From Pseudooceanicola endophyticus (GTDB taxonomy: Bacteria > Pseudomonadota > Alphaproteobacteria > Rhodobacterales > Rhodobacteraceae), in contig NZ_JAHIAB010000002.1 of NCBI RefSeq assembly GCF_018760365.1, positions 372,001 to 436,000 on the forward strand: 64,000 bases of DNA. The letters are read 5' to 3'. The notes beneath the pieces are model-generated. The model was not told the origin of the DNA and made no database searches. It saw only the letters and a list, made by a program, of their open reading frames with translations. Both the position numbers and the translations under genes were made by a program. Shown piece after piece: positions 46,174 to 53,741 of the stretch (within the stretch, counting starts at the first letter, position 1; each line of letters begins with the position of its first letter).

Positions 46174-46829
46174 GCATGATGGGCAAGATCGAAGCGCAGG
46201 AACTGCAATGGTTCGCCGTCCGCGTGAAGCGCAAGCAGGTGGGCGGTATCGGGCGCGCCACGGTCGGGGGCGAGTTCGAAGCCTATCGCGACCGCGAGGG
46301 CCGGGTAAGGAAGCGTCGTATCAGCGGCACCGGCACCCGGGTCTTCCTGCCGGAACACATCCTGAAGCGCGCAGGGTTTCAGGTCTTCCTGCCGGTCAAG
46401 AAGGTCATGAAGCGCCGCAACCGGTTCAACCCGGAACGGATCTGCGTCAGCCAGCCGCTGCTGGTCGACTGGATGTTCGTCGGCTGGCCGGTGGGCGAGA
46501 GGCGCTGGCATCAGCTGATGGCGCTGGACGTGGTGTCGGGCGTCATGGGCACCGGCGGGCATCCCGTCGCCATCCCCGAGGCCCGGATGCTGCAGCTGAT
46601 GCGGCAATGGGGCGGGGGACAGCTGGATGCGAACCTGCACCAGCGGGTGAAGGCCGCGCAGGATCTGCGCCCCGGCGATCTGGCCCGCGTCGTGGCGGGG
46701 CCGTTGCAGGATCATGACCTGCGGGTGGTCGAGGTGACGGGCCCTTCGGTGAAGGGGCTGATGGCGCTTCTGGGCGGCGAAATACCGGTCGAGGTTCGCG
46801 CCGAACTGCTGCAGCCCGCCGTGCGTTAA
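46170..46829 (+). CDS. NusG-like phage antiterminator candidate
   Basis: 219 residues. The N-terminal half resembles a NusG/RfaH NGN domain: LQWFAVRVKRKQVGG, a 40-residue insertion, then GFQVFLPVKKVMKRRNRFNPERICVSQPLLVDWMFVGWP and a strand near WHQLMALDVVSGVMGTGGHPVAIPEARMLQLM. The C-terminus has a KOW-type motif (LRPGDLARVVAGPLQDHDLRVVEVTGPSVKGLMALLGGEIPVEV). Such proteins clamp RNA polymerase and reduce pausing. Being the last gene before a long non-coding stretch and the late operon, it stands where lambda has Q. That function is inference from domain and place. Confidence 0.7.
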   Translation: MSMMGKIEAQELQWFAVRVKRKQVGGIGRATVGGEFEAYRDREGRVRKRRISGTGTRVFLPEHILKRAGFQVFLPVKKVMKRRNRFNPERICVSQPLLVDWMFVGWPVGERRWHQLMALDVVSGVMGTGGHPVAIPEARMLQLMRQWGGGQLDANLHQRVKAAQDLRPGDLARVVAGPLQDHDLRVVEVTGPSVKGLMALLGGEIPVEVRAELLQPAVR

Positions 46830-46844
46830 GCGCAGTCCCCAGAT

Positions 46845-46883
46845 GTTAAGGGGGGTTGACGCGATGAGTCCGCCTCCCTTAAC
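46845..46883 (+). promoter_or_regulatory. Inverted repeat enclosing a TTGACG/TTAACA promoter
   Basis: GTTAAGGGGGG (46845-46855) and CCTCCCTTAAC (46873-46883) form an 11-bp inverted repeat with one G-T mismatch. Inside and across it, TTGACG (46856-46861), a 17-base spacer and TTAACA (46879-46884) make a sigma70-type promoter. It lies 15 bases after the NusG-like gene and may be the late promoter with its control site. Confidence 0.5.
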
Positions 46884-47116
46884 AGTCGAATTGACGAAGG
46901 TTGCCGACCCACTGCTGCAAGATGCACGCTTGGCTTCCGGTCGAAGAGATACGCAGGCGTTCGCCCCGTTTCTCTTCGAATGCCGTCATGCCCTTGCGGA
47001 TCCGCGCGGATCATCAGCAAGCGGCAGTGCTGCTGCAATTCCCGAACGGCCCGGCTGCAAAGCGCGGGCCATTTTCATGTCCGGTGATCCTGCCGGACCA
47101 GCCAGGGGGCGTGCCC

Positions 47117-47695
47117 ATGTTCCGTGTTGGTGAGGTGGATATCCGGGGTCTGCAGCGGTTCGACAACCTGCTGGCGGGCCTCGGGCGCGAGGGTGACAAG
47201 GCCGTGGCCCGCGCCGTCAGCCGGGCCGGGGACATGGGGCGCACGCAGGTCATCAAGACGCTGGCCGCCCAGACCGGCCTGACGCAGAAGGTCATCCGCC
47301 GGTCCCTGCGGGTGCGCCGGGCCTCCTGGGACGTGCCGGAATACGTGCTGATCAGCGCGGGCACCGATGAGCCGCTGAAATACTTCAGGAAGCGCGAGAC
47401 GAAGGACGGCGTGGAAGCCTACCTGGGCAAGGCGCGGGGCACGGAATGGTTTGCCGAAAGCTTCTATCGTGGTGGCCTCTTCCCGCAGCGCCGTGTCGAT
47501 CTGCCGACGATGAACGGCCATGTCTTCGTCCGCGCAGGCGGACGCACGCAGCTGGAAAAGGTGACCTCGGGCGTCTTCATCCCCGAGGAAATGGTGCAGG
47601 GCACCACCGCCGCCGTCTGGTCCAAGACGGTCACGGCGGCCTTGCCGAAGCGTCTGGATCATGAGTTCAACCGGCTGCTGAACGGCGCGGCCTAG
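47117..47695 (+). CDS. Minor tail protein Z-like (tail completion) protein
   Basis: About 192 residues from ATG 47117 (AGGGGGC upstream); the longer frame to 46901 covers the non-coding leader. DKAVARAVSRAGDMGRTQVIKTLAAQTGLTQKVIRRSLRV near the start, FVRAGGRTQLEKVTSGVFIPEEM in the centre and ALPKRLDHEFNRLL at the end fit the lambda gpZ family. gpZ caps the tail tube and joins it to the head. It is in an unusual place, before the terminase genes instead of after the head-tail connectors. Confidence 0.65.
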   Translation: MFRVGEVDIRGLQRFDNLLAGLGREGDKAVARAVSRAGDMGRTQVIKTLAAQTGLTQKVIRRSLRVRRASWDVPEYVLISAGTDEPLKYFRKRETKDGVEAYLGKARGTEWFAESFYRGGLFPQRRVDLPTMNGHVFVRAGGRTQLEKVTSGVFIPEEMVQGTTAAVWSKTVTAALPKRLDHEFNRLLNGAA

Positions 47696-48032
47696 GCCGG
47701 GTCGAGGGCCGATCCCCCGGGGGGGGGGGCCGGGTCCGGGGCAGGGACCGTGCCGGAGCGGGAAGGCAGGCGGGGCCCCTGGGGCCCGGGGGGGCGCCAG
47801 TCACACCGGTTTTTGAAAGCCTTAACAAGGGGATTAACACTTAACACCGCCATGGTATCAGCCGACTATCTAGTAGAGAAAATGTGCCACTAAGTACGGC
47901 TTGAAGAAGCTTCAGTTGCCGCATCTAACCCAACTGGTTAAGAAAGGGAGAATACCTCGACCGGAGTGCTTTTACCTCACGTTTACGCGACTTGGTGCTG
48001 AGTCAAGCCATGTTACTTTTCGGAGGACGAAG
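47696..48032. other. Non-coding region with an 11-G run and TTAACA repeats
   Basis: CCCCC (47714-47718) runs into eleven G (47719-47729), followed by GGGGCCC-type stretches. TTAACA occurs at 47822, 47834 and 47841. Composition then falls to AT-rich from about 47,800, marking the edge of the cargo island. No gene is called except the 38-residue ORF that starts at 48033. Confidence 0.5.
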
Positions 48033-48149
48033 ATGCTAAATATCAGTAAGTGGCGGCCACTGATCTTTTGGTTGGTTGGTATTTTTGTTCTCGGTTATGT
48101 CCTTGGTTTCATCGGGAAGTTTGGTTTGAGCGTTTTCTTCAGCTCCTGA
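48033..48149 (+). CDS. 38-residue membrane micro-protein with strong ribosome binding site
   Basis: ATG 48033 is preceded by CGGAGGA at seven bases, one of the best Shine-Dalgarnos in the prophage. The peptide is one hydrophobic helix (PLIFWLVGIFVLGYVLGFIGKFGLSVFF) after MLNISKWR. Its coding DNA is also the reverse strand of the 3' end of the zinc-ribbon gene (overlap 48036-48149). A longer frame back to 47901 has no ribosome binding site. Whether both products are made is unknown. Confidence 0.45.
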   Translation: MLNISKWRPLIFWLVGIFVLGYVLGFIGKFGLSVFFSS

Positions 48150-48716
48150 GCTTGGTGTGTCCTTGCTTTGCTCATCAGGTCCGGCGGCTGGTGCTGCATG
48201 AGCAGAGTACAATTCACCGCGAACGTACTTCTGGTACACTTCGTCGCTATCATTGATTCCCGAAGCTACGCCGGCAAAGAAGAGCGCTATTGCGGCAGCG
48301 GCATGAAGAAACCTTCTCGGGTTTCTTGTCTTTCCAGCTTCCTCTACCGCGACTTCAAATTGGGGCCCGATCAAACGGCTTTTGATTCTTAAGCTGTTAA
48401 AGTCCTTAAACTTTTTTACGGCATGCGCAAATCTACGTGCTTGCTGCCGGGTGGGCCTGTGTTGTGCGAAACTATGAAAAACCTTGTCTTTGCCGTCGTA
48501 TTCTCCGTTCGATAGGGTAACGGCTGCTCCGCAATTTGCGCACTCGACAGTTGTTTCCTGAAGTTGAAAATTTGTGTCGCCTGCGAGTGGCATCACCAAT
48601 TTGGTCTTGCCGCAATTCGGGCAAAATCCGTCAACCAGATCCCCATCGAGACCGGAGAAGGCAACGTTTGAAATGCGGACTCGGCGTTTGCTTCCGGTGT
48701 TCCGTGGTCTAGCCAA
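48036..48716 (-). CDS. Zinc-ribbon membrane protein, prophage cargo (moron) candidate
   Basis: 226 residues from a TTG start at 48716, with AGGAG eight bases upstream. Residues 1-18 are basic. A zinc ribbon has Cys32, Cys35, Cys59 and Cys62 (FCPNCG, ECANCG). Residues 75-110 are basic with several aromatic residues. One membrane segment lies at about 136-154 (LHAAAAIALFFAGVASGI), and the last 55 residues are acidic, Ser/Thr/Pro-rich and probably disordered. It lies opposite to all late genes and is clearly AT-richer than they are (about half GC by eye). Function unknown; position and composition suggest expression in the lysogen. Confidence 0.65.
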   Translation of the reverse strand: MARPRNTGSKRRVRISNVAFSGLDGDLVDGFCPNCGKTKLVMPLAGDTNFQLQETTVECANCGAAVTLSNGEYDGKDKVFHSFAQHRPTRQQARRFAHAVKKFKDFNSLRIKSRLIGPQFEVAVEEAGKTRNPRRFLHAAAAIALFFAGVASGINDSDEVYQKYVRGELYSAHAAPAAGPDEQSKDTPSSGAEENAQTKLPDETKDITENKNTNQPKDQWPPLTDI

Positions 48717-48849
48717 GTCACTCTCCTGTGCCGGAAAATATGTGCTGCTTGAATGGCGATTCTAAATGGCTGCGAACTGCTTTGTAACGCGGAAGTTGTT
48801 CGCGGAAAAGCTTTGGCTGGTTTCGTGATACTATCGAGCGAGGCATCAC

Positions 48850-49578
48850 ATGCAGCAAATGAGCCAGGCCGATTTCGCGCGGGCCATGGGTGTCAGCCGC
48901 GCGGCGGTCAGCCAGTGGAAGGCCAAGGACATCCTGCGCGAGGACGCCTTTTCCAAGGCCGGGAAGGCCGGGAAGATCCTTTACGAGATCGCGGTGGAAC
49001 AGGTCCGCCGAAACCGCGACATCGGGCAGTCCCTCGGGAATGGGATTGCCACGCGGACCACGCCGGACCTCGCAGCTGGCCCTGCGGATCCGGCACCGCG
49101 ACGGGCGGCAGTCGAGGCGGCAAAGGCAGATCCTTCCCTGTCTCTGCCGCTGACCCCGCCGCCCGTCGCACCTGTCGCGCCCCGATCCTCCGAGGTGATC
49201 GAGCCCTGGCCCGTGCCAGAGCCGCCGCCCTGGAAGGTCGACAGCATCGAAGACCAGCTGAAGCGGGCGAAGCTGGAAGAGCAGTTGCGTCGCAACCGCG
49301 TCCAATCGGCGGAAGAGGCGCAGCGCACCGGTCAGCTGATGGCTGCGGCGGATGCGCGCGAACAGGCGGGCCGCATCGCGGTCACCATGCTGCAGATTTT
49401 CGAAGGGGCGCTGCCGGACTTCGCGGCGGCGCTGGCGGCGCGGTTCGATCTGCCGCAGCGCGATGTCCTGCACCTGCTGCGGGCGGAAATGGTCAAGGTC
49501 CGGCGCAGCGCCGCTGCCAAGGAACGTTCCCGCGCCGAGGCGGTCGCACGCGAGAAGGACGAAGGGTTGGAGGACTGA
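48850..49578 (+). CDS. Terminase small subunit (Nu1-like)
   Basis: 242 residues. An N-terminal winged HTH (MSQADFARAMGVSRAAVSQWKAKDILREDAF, residues 4-34) as in lambda gpNu1, a proline-rich linker around 85-120, and a charged helical C-terminus (EDQLKRAKLEEQLRRNRVQSAEEAQRTGQLMAA) that should bind the large subunit. It recognises the packaging site on concatemers. Its stop overlaps the start of the large subunit gene (TGATG). A cos or pac site is expected near the gene but could not be picked out. Confidence 0.8.
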   Translation: MQQMSQADFARAMGVSRAAVSQWKAKDILREDAFSKAGKAGKILYEIAVEQVRRNRDIGQSLGNGIATRTTPDLAAGPADPAPRRAAVEAAKADPSLSLPLTPPPVAPVAPRSSEVIEPWPVPEPPPWKVDSIEDQLKRAKLEEQLRRNRVQSAEEAQRTGQLMAAADAREQAGRIAVTMLQIFEGALPDFAAALAARFDLPQRDVLHLLRAEMVKVRRSAAAKERSRAEAVAREKDEGLED

Positions 49579-51557
49579 TGGGCATCACCGTGCGGGTCAC
49601 TTCGGCGGAATGGATGGTGGCAACCGTGATTGCCGACATCCTGGACCCGCCGCCTTCGGTCGATTACCTGGCCTGGGCCGAAGACAACATCGTCTTTTCC
49701 AAGCGCGAAAGCCCTCTGCCGGGGCCGTATAGCCGCGAACGCTTCAGCTATTTCAACGAGATCCTGACGGCTCTGTCGCCCGATGATCCCTGCCGGATCG
49801 TCACCCTGGCGAAGTCGGCGCAGCTGGGCGGCACGGTGCTGGCCAACATCTTCACCGGCGGGTCGATGGACATGGACCCGGGCGATTTCCTCTATGTCCA
49901 CCCGACCGAAGAAAACGCCCGGCGCTGGTCCAAGATGAAGCTGGGGCCGATGCTGAAGGGCACCACCAGCCTGCGCCGCATCTTCCCGATGAAGGCGCGC
50001 GACGGGCAGGACAGCGTGTTCTACAAGGAACGCCGCGACGGGCGCGGGGCCATCCAGATTTCCGGGGCCAATTCGCCCGCCTCCCTGTCTCAGGTGTCGA
50101 TGTCCCGGCAGGTGCAGGATGACCTGGCCAAATGGGACATGAACAGCGCGGGCGACCCCGAGACGCAGGCCGACAGCCGGTCGCAGGGCTATGAGTTCGC
50201 CAAGATTTTCAAGATCAGCACCCCCATGGTGGTGCCCGGCTGCCGGATCACCAAGAACTTTGAGGACGGATCGCAGGAATACCTCTACCTGCCGTGCCCC
50301 CATGACGAATGCGGCCACATGCAGACCCTTGAGTGGGAAAACATGCTGGCCTCCCTGGATGAAGAGCACCCCGAGCGGGCGCATTTCACCTGCGAAGCCT
50401 GCGGCGCGGCTATCGAGGAACACCACCGCGCCAAGATGCTGAAGGGCGGCGAGTGGCGCGCCGCGAACCCGAAGATGAAGCGGGTGCATCGGTCCTTTCA
50501 CATCTGGTCGGCCTATTCGCTGCTGCAGTCGTTCGAGCGGATCGCGCGCAGCTGGCTGGCTGCGAAGGGGGATCCGCCGCGCGAACAGACCTTCATGAAC
50601 GACGTGGTGGGCCGGGCCTATCGCGTCCTGGGCGAGGCCCCGCCCTGGGAAGACATCCGCGACCGCGCTTCGCAATCGGACTATGCGCGGGGCAGCATCC
50701 CGGCGGGCTTCCCGCTGGTGACCTGCGGCGTGGACTGTCAGGGCGACCGTGTGGAATGGCAGGTGGTGGCCTGGGGCACGCACCGCCGCCGCGCTGTGAT
50801 TGAATACGGGGTCTTCAACGGCCATATCAGCGAAGAGCGGTGCCAGCAGCAGCTGGACGCGCTGCTGAAACAGGGCTTCCGCAACGCCTACGGGCGCAAG
50901 CTGGAAATCGACGCCCTGGCCATCGACGGCAACGCCTACACGGAAGAGGTCTGGGAATGGGCGCGCCGTCACCCGGCGGCGCGGGTCATCATGGTGCGCG
51001 GCGTGCATCCAGAAACCGCGCCGCTCCTGGCGCAGGTCAAGCGCGAGCGGAACCGGCGCGGCAAGCTGCTGCGCTATTCCAAGCGGTTCTTCAACTTTGC
51101 GTCCTCGGTCCTGAAGATGGGCCTCTACCGGAACCTGAAGAAGGACGATCCCGAGGAACGGGGCTTCATCGCGCTGCCGCGCGGGCTGGAAGACGAATAC
51201 TTCCGCCAGCTGACGGCAGAGACTCGCAAGGCGCAGAAGGCGAAAAGCGGCTTTACGCGCTGGCTCTGGGTCAAGGATCCGAACCAAGCGAACGAGGGTC
51301 TGGATACCCACCTGCAGGCCGAGGCGGCGGCGATCCGGCTGGGCGTGCGGTCGCTGCAGGATGCCGAATGGGACGCGCTGCTGGCCGCGCGCGACAGCGC
51401 GCCCGATGCGGTGCAGGGCGATTTCGAAGACCTGCTGATGCCGGCGGCACAGGTGCAGGCTGCACCACCCGAAGCGCCGGCAGAAGAGGCCCCGGAGGCT
51501 GAGCGCCCGAGCACCTTCGAGGCGGCCAAGGCGAAATGGAAGAGGCGGCGGCGCTGA
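49578..51557 (+). CDS. Terminase large subunit, lambda gpA family
   Basis: 659 residues from ATG 49578. Phage terminase large subunit of the GpA family (ATPase and nuclease). The ATP-binding stretch is LAKSAQLGGTVLAN (Lys79), with Lys before SAQ as in the deviant lambda Walker A rather than GKT. A zinc-finger-like CPHDECGH...FTCEACGAAIEEHH lies at about 235-285. The nuclease half has VTCGVDCQGDRVEWQVVAW, an ALAIDGNAYTEEVWEWARRH acidic cluster and GLYRNLKKDDPEERGFIALP. Ends with a Lys/Arg tail (KWKRRRR). Length is normal. Confidence 0.93.
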   Translation: MGITVRVTSAEWMVATVIADILDPPPSVDYLAWAEDNIVFSKRESPLPGPYSRERFSYFNEILTALSPDDPCRIVTLAKSAQLGGTVLANIFTGGSMDMDPGDFLYVHPTEENARRWSKMKLGPMLKGTTSLRRIFPMKARDGQDSVFYKERRDGRGAIQISGANSPASLSQVSMSRQVQDDLAKWDMNSAGDPETQADSRSQGYEFAKIFKISTPMVVPGCRITKNFEDGSQEYLYLPCPHDECGHMQTLEWENMLASLDEEHPERAHFTCEACGAAIEEHHRAKMLKGGEWRAANPKMKRVHRSFHIWSAYSLLQSFERIARSWLAAKGDPPREQTFMNDVVGRAYRVLGEAPPWEDIRDRASQSDYARGSIPAGFPLVTCGVDCQGDRVEWQVVAWGTHRRRAVIEYGVFNGHISEERCQQQLDALLKQGFRNAYGRKLEIDALAIDGNAYTEEVWEWARRHPAARVIMVRGVHPETAPLLAQVKRERNRRGKLLRYSKRFFNFASSVLKMGLYRNLKKDDPEERGFIALPRGLEDEYFRQLTAETRKAQKAKSGFTRWLWVKDPNQANEGLDTHLQAEAAAIRLGVRSLQDAEWDALLAARDSAPDAVQGDFEDLLMPAAQVQAAPPEAPAEEAPEAERPSTFEAAKAKWKRRRR

Positions 51558-51585
51558 AGGCGGCCCCGCCAGATTGGGGGATGCC

Positions 51586-51855
51586 ATGGGCGACCTGGTG
51601 CCGCTGAGACCGGCAGACATTGACGTGGACACGCAGGAGGTCGGCGCGGCCTTCGTGGCGGCGATCCTCGGGGCCGTGGACGGCTACCTGGACGGCGTAG
51701 ACCGGCAGTTTCAGCGCGAGGGCATCCCGCCCTGGTCGGCGGCGCTGGTCCGGGTGCGCATGTCCGAGCGCCTAAGGGCGGCGCTGGATGCGGGCGGGGC
51801 CTTCGAATTGGCCGTGTCCTTCGACGGTGGGGCGGAAAGCGTGGTGATCGCATGA
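51586..51855 (+). CDS. Small phage head protein of unknown function
   Basis: 89 residues between terminase and portal; ATG 51586 follows GGGGGAT. Helical, with QEVGAAFVAAILGAVDGYLDGVDRQFQREG and a late beta hairpin (FELAVSFDGGAESVVIA). In lambda, gpW stands in this place, but a better gpW match is downstream of the portal. Its stop overlaps the portal start. Confidence 0.55.
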   Translation: MGDLVPLRPADIDVDTQEVGAAFVAAILGAVDGYLDGVDRQFQREGIPPWSAALVRVRMSERLRAALDAGGAFELAVSFDGGAESVVIA

Positions 51856-53435
51856 ACAGTGGACTGATCAAGCCGGACGGCACGCCCCTGGTGGCGCGGC
51901 AGGCGGCGCGGCCTGTGGCGCGCTATCTGCGCGACACCAAGTCGGGGGTGATCGCGTCCCGCATCGCCCCCCTGACGCGCCACGAAGAGGACGTGCGACG
52001 CAGTTGGGAACGCGCCGCCGGGCTTGCCATGGATCTTATCCAGAATTCGGGCCGCCTGAAGGGGGCCACGGATCAGGTGCTGGCCGATACGGTAGGCGTC
52101 GGGCTGACGCTTTCGCCGCAGCCGGATCTGCAGCCCCTGGGCTGGTCGGGGGAAGAGGAAACCGCCTTCATCCGCACGGTCAAGAAACGCTGGCGGCGCT
52201 ACTGGAACAGCGCGTCCGAGGTATCGATGAACGGCAAGCTGACCGGGCCGCAGCTGGTCGACATCGGGCTGCGCTGGCACATCGCCTATGGCGAGGCCAC
52301 CGGCGTCTTCGATTTCTTCGACGCGGCCACGCGCCGCCGCTACGGGGTCACCACGGGCACCAAGCTGCGCCTGGTGCCGCCGCATCGCCTGGTGCAGGAC
52401 ACCAACGCCCCGGCGGGGCTGTTCCAGGGCGTCCAGCATGACGAAAACGGGCGGGTGATGTCCTACCGCTTCCGCACCGGGCCTGCGGGGCTGGAACGGG
52501 CCGAGGACTTCCCGGCCTTCGACTCCGAGGGGCGGCCCCTGGTGATGCATATCTTCGACCCGATGGACAGCGAGGACGTGCGCGGGATTTCCCTGCTGGC
52601 CCCGGCCTTCCGCAAGCACATTCAGGCGGAAATGCTGGACGACGCCACGCTGCAAATGGCGATCCTGCAGACGGTCTTCGCCATCACGCTGACCAGCGAA
52701 GCCCCCAGCCAGGATGCCTTCGAGGCGCTGGAAGCGCTGCGCGAGGCAGGCGAGGGCGGCAAGACGATTGCCGCCGAATACATGGGGTATCTCGGGGCGC
52801 AGTTGGATCGCGCGGCGGACAGCCGGGTGTCGGTCGGAGCCGATCCGCAGGTGTCGCACCTGGGGCCGGGCGAAGACCTGAGCCTGAAGACCGCGAACGT
52901 GCCGGGCAAGGATTTCCTGCCGTTCTCGGGCAGCCTGGCGCGGGACATGGCGCGCACCATCGGCATCACCTACGGCGGGCTGACCATGGACCACACGCAA
53001 TCGACCTATTCCAGCGTGCGGATGGAAAACGCCTCCATCTGGTCTGTGGTCATGCGGCGGCGCGAACGCATCGCTGCGCCCATGTGCCAGATGACCTATG
53101 AACAGTGGCTGGATGAAGAGATTGGCGAAGGCCGCATCCCCTTCAAGGGAGGCTATGCCGCCTTCCTGGCACAGCGCGGCAGCGTGGTGGGGGCGAACTG
53201 GCAAGGCCCGGCGAAGCCCACGGCGGACGACTACAAGAGCGCGCGGGCGGCCACCGAACGGCTGGGCAACGGCACCAGCTCCATCGCCATCGAAACCGGC
53301 GATCTGGGCACCGACCCGGACAGCCTCTTTGAAGAGCGCCAGCGCGAACACCGCCGCTATGTCGATGCCGGCATGGCCTCGCCCTATGCCGCGCGCGAGG
53401 ATGCGCCGGTCATCCAGACGGAACCCCTGCCATGA
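51852..53435 (+). CDS. Portal protein, lambda gpB family
   Basis: 527 residues. The DNA-entry dodecamer of the head. Seen: RYLRDTKSGVIASRIAPLTRHEEDVRRSWERAAGLAMDLIQNSGRL, the RLVPPHRLVQDTNAPAGLFQGVQHDENGRVMSYRF stretch, FDPMDSEDVRGISLLAPAFRKH and a YGGLTMDHTQSTYSSVRMENASIWSVVMRRRE segment typical of lambda-type portals. ATGA overlap with the upstream gene, and the gpW-like gene overlaps its end by four bases. Confidence 0.9.
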   Translation: MNSGLIKPDGTPLVARQAARPVARYLRDTKSGVIASRIAPLTRHEEDVRRSWERAAGLAMDLIQNSGRLKGATDQVLADTVGVGLTLSPQPDLQPLGWSGEEETAFIRTVKKRWRRYWNSASEVSMNGKLTGPQLVDIGLRWHIAYGEATGVFDFFDAATRRRYGVTTGTKLRLVPPHRLVQDTNAPAGLFQGVQHDENGRVMSYRFRTGPAGLERAEDFPAFDSEGRPLVMHIFDPMDSEDVRGISLLAPAFRKHIQAEMLDDATLQMAILQTVFAITLTSEAPSQDAFEALEALREAGEGGKTIAAEYMGYLGAQLDRAADSRVSVGADPQVSHLGPGEDLSLKTANVPGKDFLPFSGSLARDMARTIGITYGGLTMDHTQSTYSSVRMENASIWSVVMRRRERIAAPMCQMTYEQWLDEEIGEGRIPFKGGYAAFLAQRGSVVGANWQGPAKPTADDYKSARAATERLGNGTSSIAIETGDLGTDPDSLFEERQREHRRYVDAGMASPYAAREDAPVIQTEPLP

Positions 53436-53698
53436 CGATCACCAACACCGTGCGCATCGGGTCGGACCTGATCGACATCAGCCGCCCCTGCGACGTGGTG
53501 ACGGCGCTGCGCAAGATGCAGCTGAAGCTGGGCACCGGCGGCATCCGCCAGACGGTGAAGATCGACGGCGAGGAAGTCACCTTCCAGAACGCCAATGACG
53601 CCCGGCTGTCGAAGCTGATCAAGCACTATCAGGCGGAATGTGACCGCGCGAGCGGCGCGCGCCGCAGCCGCTACGCCAAGCGCTTCCGGTTCGGCTGA
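53432..53698 (+). CDS. Head-tail joining protein gpW-like
   Basis: 88 residues. Short alpha/beta protein: SRPCDVVTALRKMQLKLGTGGIRQTVKIDGEEVTFQNANDARLSKLIKHYQAECDR, matching the gpW fold (two helices and a hairpin) in order and length, with a basic tail (RRSRYAKRFRFG). It plugs the portal after packaging. ATGA overlap with the portal gene. Confidence 0.75.
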   Translation: MTITNTVRIGSDLIDISRPCDVVTALRKMQLKLGTGGIRQTVKIDGEEVTFQNANDARLSKLIKHYQAECDRASGARRSRYAKRFRFG

Positions 53699-53741
53699 TC
53701 CGCCGGGCCGGACCCTTTCCAGACAATCAGGAGACAGCACC

